From UBA10646 sp046296295 (GTDB lineage: Bacteria; Bacteroidota; Bacteroidia; Chitinophagales; Chitinophagaceae): 64,000 nucleotides of DNA. A program made the position numbers and the translations under genes. Within the stretch, counting starts at the first letter, position 1; each line of letters opens with the position of its first letter. Below the pieces are notes generated by a model. It made no database searches, was not told where the DNA came from, and was given only the letters and a program-made list of their open reading frames with translations. Location: contig JBKBLG010000006.1 of assembly GCA_046296295.1 (NCBI GenBank), forward strand, positions 62,001 to 126,000. The letters run 5' to 3'. Positions 9,333 to 17,417 of this stretch are shown here, piece by piece.

Positions 9333-9740
9333 CTATACGTCTTCAAAACCTTCTTCATAATCTTCAATTAAAAATTCATCAGAGTCATTCTTACTTAGTT
9401 CATTCACTTCTTTAAGGGTGAATGCATCCATGCTATCGGTTTGCACCCATTTACCTTTTTGAATCCAATATACTTGTACCGGTAGGTCAAAGTCTGTTTG
9501 AAACCGTTTCTCTAAATTACCAACTGTTTGTGTTGGATGAATTTCAATGGTACCATCGTGCTTGGTATTTTTGTGAATATTCCTGATGGTAATATGATCA
9601 GGTATTCTGCTAAGCTCCGATGAAAGTTCAAAACGTGCATGTGGTTCTCTGAAAAATTCTAATTTCAGAAACGGATAAAAGTCGTTAAATATCTGTTTGA
9701 TTTGACCGATAGAAATTCCATCGTGAATATGAATGTGCAT
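9333..9740 (-). CDS. Conserved hypothetical protein with acidic C-terminus
   Basis: A 135-residue cytoplasmic protein of unknown function. It starts with a His-rich MHIHIHDGISIGQIKQIF, continues with a mixed alpha/beta-looking body (HITIRNIHKNTKHDGTIEIHP, VGNLEKRFQTDFDLPVQVYW) and ends in a very acidic tail (DSDEFLIEDYEEGFEDV). There are no cysteine clusters, membrane segments or nucleotide-binding motifs. It precedes the SQR-like gene on the same strand with a 38-base gap, so the two may be co-transcribed. Confidence 0.6.
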   Translation of the reverse strand: MHIHIHDGISIGQIKQIFNDFYPFLKLEFFREPHARFELSSELSRIPDHITIRNIHKNTKHDGTIEIHPTQTVGNLEKRFQTDFDLPVQVYWIQKGKWVQTDSMDAFTLKEVNELSKNDSDEFLIEDYEEGFEDV

Positions 9741-9776
9741 AGCTGTTGGAGTTTGATGTGATATAATTAGAAAGCA

Positions 9777-9790
9777 CCTTACGGTAAATG
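9777..9790 (+). repeat. Dispersed 14-mer, exact copy, supplying a stop codon
   Basis: CCTTACGGTAAATG. Read on the minus strand it encodes the last residues HLP and the TAA stop of the SQR-like flavoprotein. Confidence 0.9.
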
Positions 9791-10978
9791 AGCATAGCCG
9801 TTTTTAATTTTCCATAAAAAATATTTTTCAAGCAATACTTTGCTGAAGTCATAGAAAATATTCGGAATCATGAGGGCAAATTTTCTTGGCTTAAAAAGGT
9901 GATCAGACAAAATAATCACTTCTTTCTTACCTGCATCCATAATACAAACACCAGGTATTTTGCCCCAAGCTTTACGCTTTAAATCGGTTCTGCCTTTTAC
10001 AACACGAGTAATATTTTCTGCAACTATTTTGCCTGTTTCATCGCTCGGATAACCTGTTTTAGGTACACTAAATGGAACATTTCCTTGTTGAAACGGAGGC
10101 TTTACATCTACAGTTAAACCGGCTGCCCAAACGTTTTTATATTGTAAGTGGCGATAATCCTCTCCCACTTCTAAAAAGTCGTTCGCAGTAGGTTGTAACG
10201 CTGGAGAGTTATGGATAAAATCAACGCCTTTAAAAGGAGGCATCAACATGCTAAAACGTGTTTCAATAACTTCACCATTGGTAAGTTCAACGCTATAAGG
10301 TGTAACTTCTTTGATACCTACACCAAGCTTATAGTGAATGTTAAACATTTGCATGAACTTTTTAAGCATCGCCTCACCAAGTGGTATACCCTCAATACCA
10401 AAGTGGCCTAAAAACGGTTCTGGTGTAACCCAATATAAATCTACTTTTTCTCTAATTTTTTTGGCACGTAACCATTCTTCTAGGTTGAATAAAAATTCAT
10501 AAGCAGCACCCATACAACCAGCTCGTTGCGTAGCTCCAACAACAATAGGGCCGGGGTGTGTAATGAATTCCTCTAGTTTTTTTCTTATGTTCATGGCGCC
10601 GGTAGGTGTACCCACATATGTAGCATAATCTCTTACGCCTGGTGCAACATCAAAATCAACTTTGGGGCCGGTAGCAATCACTAAATGATCGTACTTGAAT
10701 AAACCTTGGGTAGTGGTAACTTCCTGCTTATCAGGATCAACGCTAAGTGCTTCTGCTAATACAAAATTCACTTTTTTAGCTGTGAGTACTTTATGCCTAT
10801 CAATAGTAATATCGGTAATTTCTCTACGTTTAAAAGGTACCCATATTAGTGATGGTACAAATAAGAAGTCGCTGTTTCTATCTATCAGTGTTACCTCAAC
10901 TGCATCTTTCAATTTTCTTTTCAGTTCAATAGCAGCAGTCATGCCTGCAAAATTGCCGCCAATTACTAAAGCTTTCAT
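9779..10978 (-). CDS. FAD-dependent oxidoreductase, sulfide:quinone oxidoreductase-like
   Basis: A 399-residue flavoprotein of the two-dinucleotide-binding-domain superfamily. The FAD fold begins at the N-terminus (ALVIGGNFAGMTAAIELKR), followed by YDHLVIATGPK, and cysteines occur in AGCMGAAYEF and PGVCIMDAG. The C-terminal amphipathic EKYFLWKIKNGY resembles the membrane-contact end of sulfide:quinone oxidoreductases. The likely role is electron transfer from sulfide or a similar donor to quinone at the membrane; the substrate is not proven by sequence. Its last three codons and stop lie inside a repeat copy. Confidence 0.78.
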   Translation of the reverse strand: MKALVIGGNFAGMTAAIELKRKLKDAVEVTLIDRNSDFLFVPSLIWVPFKRREITDITIDRHKVLTAKKVNFVLAEALSVDPDKQEVTTTQGLFKYDHLVIATGPKVDFDVAPGVRDYATYVGTPTGAMNIRKKLEEFITHPGPIVVGATQRAGCMGAAYEFLFNLEEWLRAKKIREKVDLYWVTPEPFLGHFGIEGIPLGEAMLKKFMQMFNIHYKLGVGIKEVTPYSVELTNGEVIETRFSMLMPPFKGVDFIHNSPALQPTANDFLEVGEDYRHLQYKNVWAAGLTVDVKPPFQQGNVPFSVPKTGYPSDETGKIVAENITRVVKGRTDLKRKAWGKIPGVCIMDAGKKEVIILSDHLFKPRKFALMIPNIFYDFSKVLLEKYFLWKIKNGYAHLP

Positions 10979-11161
10979 AACAAATTGTTTACTAACAGTA
11001 CCTAACTGTTATAGTGGCAAGTTAGACAGCATTGCAGCCATAGTGCGTGACTTTAGCTACGCTTTTAGGTGATACACATCAACGCTTTTGCTGCTCATTA
11101 TTAGCATGTATTGAAGCTTTATAACAGTTACATCAAGTAGATGCAATGGTATGTGAGGGTA

Positions 11162-11175
11162 CCTTACGGTAAATA
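11162..11175 (+). repeat. Dispersed 14-mer, near-exact copy, intergenic
   Basis: CCTTACGGTAAATA, one mismatch at the last base. It lies beyond the etfA terminator. The rest of the 253-base gap at 10979-11230 shows nothing else I can name. Confidence 0.85.
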
Positions 11176-11202
11176 AAAAAGGCTGAACAATTATGCTCAA
11201 CC
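11175..11202 (-). terminator. Terminator of the etfBA unit
   Basis: On the minus strand, 11202-11181 forms a 9-bp stem with two G-T wobbles and a 4-base loop, followed by six T. It sits 28 bases after the etfA stop. Confidence 0.7.
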
Positions 11203-11230
11203 TATAGCCATTTTATTAAGATGATATTGC

Positions 11231-12196
11231 TTACGCTACACCTTTTAATTTTTTAATAGCTTCTGTAAGTTTAGGAACCACTTCAAAGGCATCGCCAACA
11301 ATACCGTAATCGGCTGCCTTAAAGAAAGGTGCTTCCGGATCTTTATTAATAACCACAATTATCTTGCTGCGGTTAACACCAGCTAGGTGTTGAATAGCTC
11401 CTGAAATACCAATAGCAATGTATAGGTTAGGTGCAATTTGAACACCGGTTTGTCCTACGTGTTCGTGGTGTGGTCTCCAATGTGCATCGCCAACAGGGCG
11501 GCTACAAGCTGTGCCGGCATTTAGCACTTTGGCTAAGTCTAATAAAATTCCCCAGTTTTCTGGACCTTTTAAGCCACGGCCACCGCTTACTACTATTTCA
11601 GCTTCTGTTAAAGGTACTTCTCCGGTAACCTTGTTCACTGCAGTAACTTTAACACGAGGTGCATCTACATTTACCGTAAGGTTACTAACGGTTGCGTTAC
11701 CCTCGCCCGCTACAATTTTATAGCTGTTCGGGTTTAAAGAAATGATTTTGATAGCACTCTGAACTGCAACATTTGCAAAAGCCTTGCCACTAAATACCGA
11801 TTTCTTCACTATAAAGCCATTGCTTGTATCGGGTAGGGCTACAGCCCCTGCTACTAAACCTGCCTGTAAGCGAGCAGCCACACGTGGTGCAACGGCTTTA
11901 CCTGTTAAATTGTGGCTAAACACCACTACCGATGCATTGGCTGCAGCAACAGCTTGTGCAATTACTTTGGCGTACACTTGTGTATCAACTGTGTTGAGGG
12001 TTGCATCAGCAACTTGGTGTATGGTGCTCACACCGTACTTGCCTAATGCTGCTACATCATCACTAACGGTACCTAGCAATAAGCCATGTGCTTCTACACC
12101 CAATTGCTTAGCTATATCGGCACCGTAGGTGAGGGCTTCGTAACTTGCTTTTTTGATATGACCATCTGCTTGGTCTATGAATATTAAAACAGACAT
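11231..12196 (-). CDS. etfA: Electron transfer flavoprotein alpha subunit
   Basis: With EtfB it forms the soluble ETF heterodimer that takes electrons from acyl-CoA dehydrogenases and passes them to quinone. The protein has 321 residues from the ATG at 12196 (MSVLIFIDQADG); the frame is open 19 codons further but that extension is unlike the family. The FAD-binding C-terminal domain is intact: GGRGLKGPENWGIL, ACSRPVGDAHWRPHHEHVGQTG, YIAIGISGAIQHLAG and VVINKDPEAPFFKAADYGIVGD. It lies 57 bases downstream of etfB, clearly one operon. A repeat copy is embedded at 11668-11681, read as NLTVNV. Confidence 0.96.
   Translation of the reverse strand: MSVLIFIDQADGHIKKASYEALTYGADIAKQLGVEAHGLLLGTVSDDVAALGKYGVSTIHQVADATLNTVDTQVYAKVIAQAVAAANASVVVFSHNLTGKAVAPRVAARLQAGLVAGAVALPDTSNGFIVKKSVFSGKAFANVAVQSAIKIISLNPNSYKIVAGEGNATVSNLTVNVDAPRVKVTAVNKVTGEVPLTEAEIVVSGGRGLKGPENWGILLDLAKVLNAGTACSRPVGDAHWRPHHEHVGQTGVQIAPNLYIAIGISGAIQHLAGVNRSKIIVVINKDPEAPFFKAADYGIVGDAFEVVPKLTEAIKKLKGVA
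11668..11681 (-). repeat. Dispersed 14-mer, exact copy, inside etfA
   Basis: CATTTACCGTAAGG on the plus strand; encodes LTVN on the coding strand, between the two EtfA domains. Confidence 0.9.
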
Positions 12197-12253
12197 GTTG
12201 TTCTTCGTTTGAATTTGTTCGAGATAAAGTGTACTTACATTAATCGCTAACAC

Positions 12254-12997
12254 TTAAATGGCCTTAGCTTCTTCATGTAGTAAGCGTACAAGCTCATTTA
12301 CATTATCGGCATCTACTAATTTAACACCAGCCTTTGCAGGACGCAGCTCGAAGCTGGCAATGCTAGTTAAAGGGGTAACAGCTGTAGGCTCTTTTACCGT
12401 AAGGGGCTTGGTACGGGCAGCCATAATACCACGCATGTTAGGAATGCGTTGTTCTGCTACACCTTTGGCACAGCTTACTACTACTGGTAAGTTAACTTCT
12501 GCTACTTCTTCGCCGCCTTCTATTTCGCGGGTAACAGTTGCAGTGCTACCATTTAAATCGAACTTAGTAGCAACACTAATGTAAGGTGCATCTATAAGTT
12601 CTGCTACCATTGCACCAATGCTACTGCCGTTATAATCGATGGTTTCTTTACCGGTAAATACGAGGTCGTAACCACCATTTTTTGCTACATCTGCAATTTG
12701 CGCAGCAATCGTGTAACTATCGTTACTATCGGTGTTCACGCGAATAGCTTCATCGCCTCCGAGGGCAAGTGCTTTGCGGATAATAGGTTCTGCATCGGCA
12801 CCGCCAACGGTAACTAAGTGTACTATGGTGGCAGGATTAGCTTCTTTTAATTCTATGGCACGTACTAAAGCGTACCACTCATCGTATGGGTTGATAATCC
12901 ATTGAACACCAGCATCATCAAATTGGGTGTTGCCTTCTTTAAAGGCAATTTTCGAAGTGGTGTCGGGTGTTTTACTGATACACACTAATATTTTCAT
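12254..12997 (-). CDS. etfB: Electron transfer flavoprotein beta subunit
   Basis: The partner of EtfA, 247 residues. ATG 12997 (MKILVCISKTPDTTSKI) is the natural start. The AMP-binding and recognition segments are visible: VTVGGADAEPIIRKALALGGDEAIRV, VFTGKETIDYNGSSIGAMVAELI and EGGEEVAEVNLPVVVSCAKGVAEQRIPNMRGIMAA, the last containing the conserved recognition loop. No acyl-CoA dehydrogenase gene is next to it. A repeat copy with one mismatch (12391-12404) is read as PLTVKEP in the linker just after the loop. Confidence 0.96.
   Translation of the reverse strand: MKILVCISKTPDTTSKIAFKEGNTQFDDAGVQWIINPYDEWYALVRAIELKEANPATIVHLVTVGGADAEPIIRKALALGGDEAIRVNTDSNDSYTIAAQIADVAKNGGYDLVFTGKETIDYNGSSIGAMVAELIDAPYISVATKFDLNGSTATVTREIEGGEEVAEVNLPVVVSCAKGVAEQRIPNMRGIMAARTKPLTVKEPTAVTPLTSIASFELRPAKAGVKLVDADNVNELVRLLHEEAKAI
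12391..12404 (-). repeat. Dispersed 14-mer, one mismatch, inside etfB
   Basis: CTTTTACCGTAAGG on the plus strand; encodes LTVK after the recognition loop of EtfB. Confidence 0.7.
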
Positions 12998-13093
12998 ACG
13001 CAAACAATTTTATTTTTTGCTCGTGCAAATTACTGTGGTAGTGAATACAAAATGGTTGTTTATGCAACTTTTTTGTAAAAAATTCTAAAAAAA

Positions 13094-13750
13094 TTACACA
13101 GTGTTGGGGAGCCATTTACGTAAGTAATCTAAGAACTCGTTTCTAGGTATCAACGTTGCACCAAGGCTGGCTAAATGATCGGTGTACACTTGACAATCGA
13201 TTAATTGCACACCTTCTGTTTGTAATTGTTGTACATAGCTTATGAAGGCGTACTTGCTGGCATTACTCATGGTGCTGAACATGCTTTCGCCAAAGAAAAC
13301 CTGCCCAATTCTTAAGCCATACAAACCGCCTACCAACGTGTTGTTGTACCAAGCTTCAACACTGTGAGCATAGCCCATTTGATGTAGTTGGATATAGGCT
13401 TGTTGCATATTGGCATTGAGCCAGGTGCCGTCTTGTCCGGGTCGTTCAATAGTGGCACAAGCCTTGATTACTTGCGTAAATGCTTGGTTGGTAGTTACTT
13501 TAAAAGCGTTGCGTTTAAGCAAGCTCCGCATGCTTTTGCTGATATAAAGTTGTGCAGGAAACAGTACAAATCGGGGGTTGGGGCTCCACCATAATGGAAC
13601 ATCTTCGCTGTACCATGGGAAAATGCCTTGTTGGTAAGCATATAAAATACGTTCGGGGTTAAGATCGCCGCCAATAGCTAAGAGGCCATCTTTATCGGCT
13701 TCGGTTACCGGAGGAAACCAACATTGTTCGTTGAGCACAAAAAGCGACAT
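13094..13750 (-). CDS. aat: Leucyl/phenylalanyl-tRNA--protein transferase
   Basis: Adds Leu or Phe to the N-terminus of proteins that carry Arg or Lys, marking them for ClpS-ClpAP degradation. The 218 residues match the family: GLLAIGGDLNPERILYAYQQGIFPWYSE, WWSPNPRFVLFP, GTWLNANMQQAYIQLHQMGYAHSVEAW and GGLYGLRIGQVFFGESMFS. It starts two bases after the clpS stop, so the N-end-rule adaptor and transferase are translated from one message. Two copies of the 13-base family-2 word lie in the gene (13113-13125 and 13470-13482). Confidence 0.97.
   Translation of the reverse strand: MSLFVLNEQCWFPPVTEADKDGLLAIGGDLNPERILYAYQQGIFPWYSEDVPLWWSPNPRFVLFPAQLYISKSMRSLLKRNAFKVTTNQAFTQVIKACATIERPGQDGTWLNANMQQAYIQLHQMGYAHSVEAWYNNTLVGGLYGLRIGQVFFGESMFSTMSNASKYAFISYVQQLQTEGVQLIDCQVYTDHLASLGATLIPRNEFLDYLRKWLPNTV
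13113..13125 (-). repeat. Family-2 13-mer, exact copy, inside aat
   Basis: CATTTACGTAAGT on the plus strand, near the 3' end of aat. Confidence 0.6.
13470..13482 (+). repeat. Family-2 13-mer (G variant) inside aat
   Basis: ACTTGCGTAAATG on the plus strand; encodes AFTQV in Aat. Confidence 0.6.
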
Positions 13751-13752
13751 AC

Positions 13753-14061
13753 TTACGATTCGGTACTTTCTATGGTGGCACCAATACCTCTATCGGTAAT
13801 GCGGTCGCACATGCCTTTGAGGGTATCGTAATCGCCATTTTTTACGGCACACCTGCCTTTAAAATGAATGATTAGGGTGCACTGTTCGGCTTGTTCGGGT
13901 GTATGCTGGCATACTTCAATAAGGGTTTCAATAACCCAATCGAACGTGTTCACCTCGTCGTTCCAAACAATTAATTGATAGGGTGTTTCAGTTTTATCGG
14001 CTACAAGTACCGCCTCATCTACATCTTGTTCTGGAGCGGTTCCAAAATTCCACATTCTCAT
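13753..14061 (-). CDS. clpS: ATP-dependent Clp protease adaptor ClpS
   Basis: Delivers proteins with N-terminal Leu, Phe, Tyr or Trp to the Clp protease. The 102-residue protein shows the ClpS core: YQLIVWNDEVNTFDWVIETLIEV, QAEQCTLIIHFKGRCAVKNGDYDTLKGMCDRI and GIGATIE. It is translationally linked to aat, completing the N-end-rule pair. The upstream aroQ gene is on the same strand 31 bases away and may share the transcript. Confidence 0.95.
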   Translation of the reverse strand: MRMWNFGTAPEQDVDEAVLVADKTETPYQLIVWNDEVNTFDWVIETLIEVCQHTPEQAEQCTLIIHFKGRCAVKNGDYDTLKGMCDRITDRGIGATIESTES

Positions 14062-14092
14062 AGTGCAAAATTAACAGCCAATAAATATTCGC

Positions 14093-14521
14093 TTACTTTT
14101 TATTACTTTCTACCAAATAATTTAAGGCTAATGTGTAGCCCGCAAGTCCTAAACCACAAATGGTGCCCTTTGCTTTCGCAGATACATGCGATAGCTTTCT
14201 AAATTCTTCACGGGCATGTACATTGCTTATATGCACTTCGATAACCGGTGTTGTTATAGCCGCAATACAATCGCCAATAGCCACAGAGGTGTGTGTATAG
14301 CCACCGGGGTTTAAAATAATACCATCGTAGCCAAAGCCATACTGTTGTAGGGCATTAATGAGCTCGCCTTCTATGTTTGATTGAAAGTAGTGGATATCTA
14401 CTTGCTTAAATTGCGAACGAAGTTCTTGCAAATAAGCTTCAAAGCTTTGGCTGCCATAAATATTAGGTTCTCGCTGCCCAAGCAAATTAAGGTTAGGTCC
14501 GTTAACGATGGCTACTTTCAT
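14093..14521 (-). CDS. aroQ: 3-dehydroquinate dehydratase, type II
   Basis: Third step of the shikimate pathway, converting 3-dehydroquinate to 3-dehydroshikimate. The 142-residue length is standard for the dodecameric type II enzyme. Conserved elements: IVNGPNLNLLGQREPNIYG (with the flexible lid Arg and catalytic Tyr), YFQSNIEGELINAL, IILNPGGYTHTSVAIGDCI and VIEVHISNVHAREEFRKLS (substrate-binding His and Ser). It is the first gene of the aroQ-clpS-aat run. Confidence 0.96.
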   Translation of the reverse strand: MKVAIVNGPNLNLLGQREPNIYGSQSFEAYLQELRSQFKQVDIHYFQSNIEGELINALQQYGFGYDGIILNPGGYTHTSVAIGDCIAAITTPVIEVHISNVHAREEFRKLSHVSAKAKGTICGLGLAGYTLALNYLVESNKK

Positions 14522-14571
14522 ACGGCATAAAAGTAATTACTGTGGTTAATATGCATGTACAACAAAAAATA

Positions 14572-14602
14572 TTTGGAGAAAATTTATAGGAGACTATATT
14601 TG
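14572..14602 (+). promoter_or_regulatory. Bacteroidota-type promoter of the tRNA-Val pair
   Basis: TTTG at 14572-14575 and TATATTTG at 14595-14602 are 19 bases apart, fitting the TTTG / TAnnTTTG promoter of this phylum. The tRNA begins 18 bases downstream. Confidence 0.65.
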
Positions 14603-14619
14603 CACTCCGATTTGAAAAA

Positions 14620-14694
14620 GGGAGCTTAGCTCAGCTGGTTTAGAGCATCTGCCTTACAAGCAGAGGGTCGGCGGTTCGATCCCGTCAGCTCCCA
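14620..14694 (+). tRNA. tRNA-Val (TAC)
   Basis: A 75-nt cloverleaf: GGGAGCT pairs with AGCTCCC in the acceptor stem, the anticodon loop is CTTACAA (anticodon TAC), and the T arm contains GGTTCGATCCC. CCA is not encoded. Confidence 0.95.
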
Positions 14695-14730
14695 CACTAA
14701 GTTCTTTCTATTTTATTAGGAGTAATTGCA

Positions 14731-14805
14731 GGGAGCTTAGCTCAGCTGGTTTAGAGCATCTGCCTTACAAGCAGAGGGTCGGCGGTTCGATCCCGTCAGC
14801 TCCCA
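14731..14805 (+). tRNA. tRNA-Val (TAC), second identical copy
   Basis: Identical over all 75 bases to the gene at 14620-14694, 36 bases downstream of it. The flanks after each copy are also similar for about a dozen bases, suggesting a recent tandem duplication. Confidence 0.95.
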
Positions 14806-14809
14806 CATT

Positions 14810-14840
14810 AAGTCTTATCGGTTTTGGTAAGGCTTTTTTT
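14810..14840 (+). terminator. Terminator after the tRNA-Val pair
   Basis: Arms 14810-14819 and 14826-14835 pair over ten positions with G-T wobbles, followed by a run of T. Confidence 0.7.
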
Positions 14841-14844
14841 ATGC

Positions 14845-14884
14845 CCTTACGGCAAATGTTGCCGCGAGTACATTTACCGTAAGG
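14845..14884. repeat. Inverted pair of dispersed 14-mers at the end of the DUF2490 gene
   Basis: CCTTACGGCAAATG at 14845-14858 and CATTTACCGTAAGG at 14871-14884 face each other across 12 bases and would form a hairpin directly after the stop of the minus-strand gene at 14885. Confidence 0.85.
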
Positions 14885-15640
14885 TTATTTTTTTTGCTGC
14901 CATTGAGGAGTGTAATAGAAAAAGAAGCGGAAGGTATTATTGTAGTCGAAATTCACACCATCTGCTTTTTTTTGGTAGAGCAACATATAGCCAATATCAA
15001 AACTCAGTTCTTTACAAAGTAGCATTTTAGCACCTATAAAAAATCTGTTTTGGTCGTACGTGTTTAGCACTGTGTTTTCGCCAAATTGAACACATAATTC
15101 ATTAACAAGTGCCAGTGTTGGAAGTTTTGGATGTTGTTTGAAAATGGTGTAGTTGGCACCTAATAAATAACGAATTCTATTAGTGAGTTTGTAATTGTTG
15201 GTAGCAATATCGTTCGTAATAATTTGTTGCCAACGTTGCTCGTTTCTGATACGGTGTATCCACTGCCAGCGTTGTGTTTTGTAAGTATACTGTACTTGTT
15301 GATAGATACGATTTTCGTTGCTGTAAGTATGCCATTCTGTTTTTGAAGGAGCCAACCATAAATGTCCGTATCCTAACGCTACAGATAAGTGTTGATTGAC
15401 GTGATACTGACCACCTACACGAAAAAAGTAAAAATTAGGACTCGCAAAAAAATTGTTAGCTCTGTAATGTATGTCGGTGATAATACTCCAGTGTTTGGCT
15501 ATACGCATGGTAGTATTCAGGCTCGCCCAACTATGGTTTTGGTAGCGTACTTGCTTGCTTTGTGCAATGCTATTGCGTGTAATTAATAAGATGCATGCTA
15601 GAGCAATTGTGTAATTATATATGAATGTTTTTTTTGACAT
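14885..15640 (-). CDS. DUF2490 family outer-membrane protein, second paralogue
   Basis: 251 residues with a signal peptide (IALACILLITRNSIAQ). The mature region alternates aromatic and polar residues (FYFFRVGGQYHVNQHLSVALGYGHLWL, YDQNRFFIGAKMLLCKELSFDIGYMLLYQ) as expected for a beta-barrel. It resembles the protein at 1461-2240. It follows the transporter gene at 15651 with a 10-base gap on the same strand, so the two form an operon. Its 3' end abuts an inverted repeat pair that may act as its terminator. The function of DUF2490 is unknown. Confidence 0.72.
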   Translation of the reverse strand: MSKKTFIYNYTIALACILLITRNSIAQSKQVRYQNHSWASLNTTMRIAKHWSIITDIHYRANNFFASPNFYFFRVGGQYHVNQHLSVALGYGHLWLAPSKTEWHTYSNENRIYQQVQYTYKTQRWQWIHRIRNEQRWQQIITNDIATNNYKLTNRIRYLLGANYTIFKQHPKLPTLALVNELCVQFGENTVLNTYDQNRFFIGAKMLLCKELSFDIGYMLLYQKKADGVNFDYNNTFRFFFYYTPQWQQKK

Positions 15641-15650
15641 TTTTTAGTGG

Positions 15651-17318
15651 TTAACTGAAGAATAAAATCAACAGTTGTGCTGCTAAAATTCTGAGAATCA
15701 TGGTAAGCGGATACACAGTAGCATAAGTTGCAGAAGGTATATCGTTGCCCGCTGTTTTAAGTGCAAATGCTAACGCCGGCGGATCGGTAGATGCACCAGC
15801 TAATAAACCACAAATTTCAAAGTATGTTTTTCGAAAATATTTATGTGCAATAAACCCGACAACTACTAGTGGTATCATGGTAATGGCAATGCCCATACCT
15901 ATCCAGCGCCAACCATCGCCATTCGCAAATGCTGAGGCTAAGTTATGGCCACTGCTTAAACCTACGCTGGCTAAGAAAAGGGTGATGCCTAATTCACGCA
16001 ACATAAGATTGGCACTGTTGGTGGTATAGGTAGTTAAATATAAAAAATTTCCATATTTGCTTAATAAAAGTGCAACAATTAAAGGGCCGCCAGCCATACC
16101 AATTTTAACAGCTACAGGCATACTGCCGATGTGAAATGGAATACTTCCGAGAATTACACCGAGCACAATACCTAAAAAAATAGGAGCAATATCTGGTACT
16201 TCTAAATGCTTTATTTCGTTGCCTAATATTTTTGTAATATAATCAACGCCTTCTTGGGTTCCTACTACTTTAATAGTGTCGCCTAATTGCAAGAAAATGT
16301 CGCCATTGGCAACCATTTCTATACCTGCTCGGCTAATACGTGTTAAAGTGAAATTATGTTGGTGCAATTCTTCGATGTCGCCAAGTCGTTTATGGGTGAT
16401 ATCTTTTCTGGTAACAACAATATGTCGTGATGTAAGTGTACTTTCGGGTGCTTCTTTCAAATTCATTTGGCTAGGAGACCCAATGAGTAGTTGGGCATTT
16501 TCGATTTGCTTTTTGGGAGCAAGTACTAGCAATACATCATTTGCCGCAAGGATAGTTTCAGGCGTTGGTGTAATGATGTTACCATTATGGTACATTCTTG
16601 ATACTACAATTGGCTCTTTGAACAGTTCGAATAGCTTGCGTAATGGCTGGCCGATGAGCTGTTGATTTTCTAAATTGAAGTGCATTGAAACGGGCCGATT
16701 AGAACGTATTATGCTCAATTTTCTATGTAGTTCTTGTTGCTCTTTAATATCAACACCTAGTATTTGTTTAAGTAATACAAATGATAGTATAATTCCAAAA
16801 ACACCAAACGGGTATGCAACGGCATAAGCGAGTGTAATAATAGAGTTGTCTGCTTGTATAATGTGTAAGTCTTTAACCGCTGCTTGTGCAGCTGCTAAGC
16901 CGGGCGTATTGGTTACAGCACCGCTCATTACACCCGCCATGGTACAAATATGGTTGTTTGAAAATGCAAAAAATAGCAGTGTGATAATAACACCTGTAAG
17001 TACTACTAATGCCGCAATAATGTTATTACTGAGTGCATTCTTTTTTAGTGAGGCAAAAAAGCCAGGACCCACCTGTAAGCCAATAGCATACACAAAAAGT
17101 ATGAGTCCAAATTCTTTAAGAAAATGTTCTGTGTTTTTATCTACAGCAATTTTGAAATACGATAATAATATACCAATAAAAAGTACCCATGTTACACCTA
17201 GTGAAACTCCGGCTATTTTAATACGACCCATCCAAATGCCTACAGCAATGGTCAATGCATAAATCACAATGGTTTGTGCTACAGAAGCTTCAGTGAAAAG
17301 GGCGAGGAACCATTCCAT
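15651..17318 (-). CDS. Putative AspT/YidE-family transporter with two RCK_C domains
   Basis: A 555-residue inner-membrane protein of the aspartate:alanine exchanger superfamily. Its plan is five or six helices (GVTWVLFIGILLSYFKI; FGLILFVYAIGLQVGPGFFASLKKN), two cytoplasmic TrkA-C-like domains at about residues 205-375 (VVSRMYHNGNIITPTPETILAANDVLLVLA; RISRAGIEMVANGDIFLQLGDTIKVVGTQ), then a second membrane half (ELGITLFLASVGLSSGHNLA). The repeated FLxxVGLxxG pattern in both halves is characteristic. Substrate unknown. Operonic with the DUF2490 gene downstream. Confidence 0.85.
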   Translation of the reverse strand: MEWFLALFTEASVAQTIVIYALTIAVGIWMGRIKIAGVSLGVTWVLFIGILLSYFKIAVDKNTEHFLKEFGLILFVYAIGLQVGPGFFASLKKNALSNNIIAALVVLTGVIITLLFFAFSNNHICTMAGVMSGAVTNTPGLAAAQAAVKDLHIIQADNSIITLAYAVAYPFGVFGIILSFVLLKQILGVDIKEQQELHRKLSIIRSNRPVSMHFNLENQQLIGQPLRKLFELFKEPIVVSRMYHNGNIITPTPETILAANDVLLVLAPKKQIENAQLLIGSPSQMNLKEAPESTLTSRHIVVTRKDITHKRLGDIEELHQHNFTLTRISRAGIEMVANGDIFLQLGDTIKVVGTQEGVDYITKILGNEIKHLEVPDIAPIFLGIVLGVILGSIPFHIGSMPVAVKIGMAGGPLIVALLLSKYGNFLYLTTYTTNSANLMLRELGITLFLASVGLSSGHNLASAFANGDGWRWIGMGIAITMIPLVVVGFIAHKYFRKTYFEICGLLAGASTDPPALAFALKTAGNDIPSATYATVYPLTMILRILAAQLLILFFS

Positions 17319-17384
17319 GCGGTTAGATTTATGTGAAAGATAGCACTATAGTGGCTAGCATTTATAATGTTGACAGTGTAATAA

Positions 17385-17411
17385 AAAAGAACGGGCTAAG
17401 CCCGTTCTTTT
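17385..17411 (-). terminator. Terminator of pckG
   Basis: A perfect 12-bp stem (17385-17396 with 17400-17411), a 3-base loop and flanking A/T runs lie just after the pckG stop. Confidence 0.85.
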
Positions 17412-17417
17412 GAAAAG

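Noticed and set aside
11511..12128. Long plus-strand open frames opposite etfA and etfB
   Set aside because: Antisense shadows of conserved genes with Thr/Ala-rich translations and no family resemblance.
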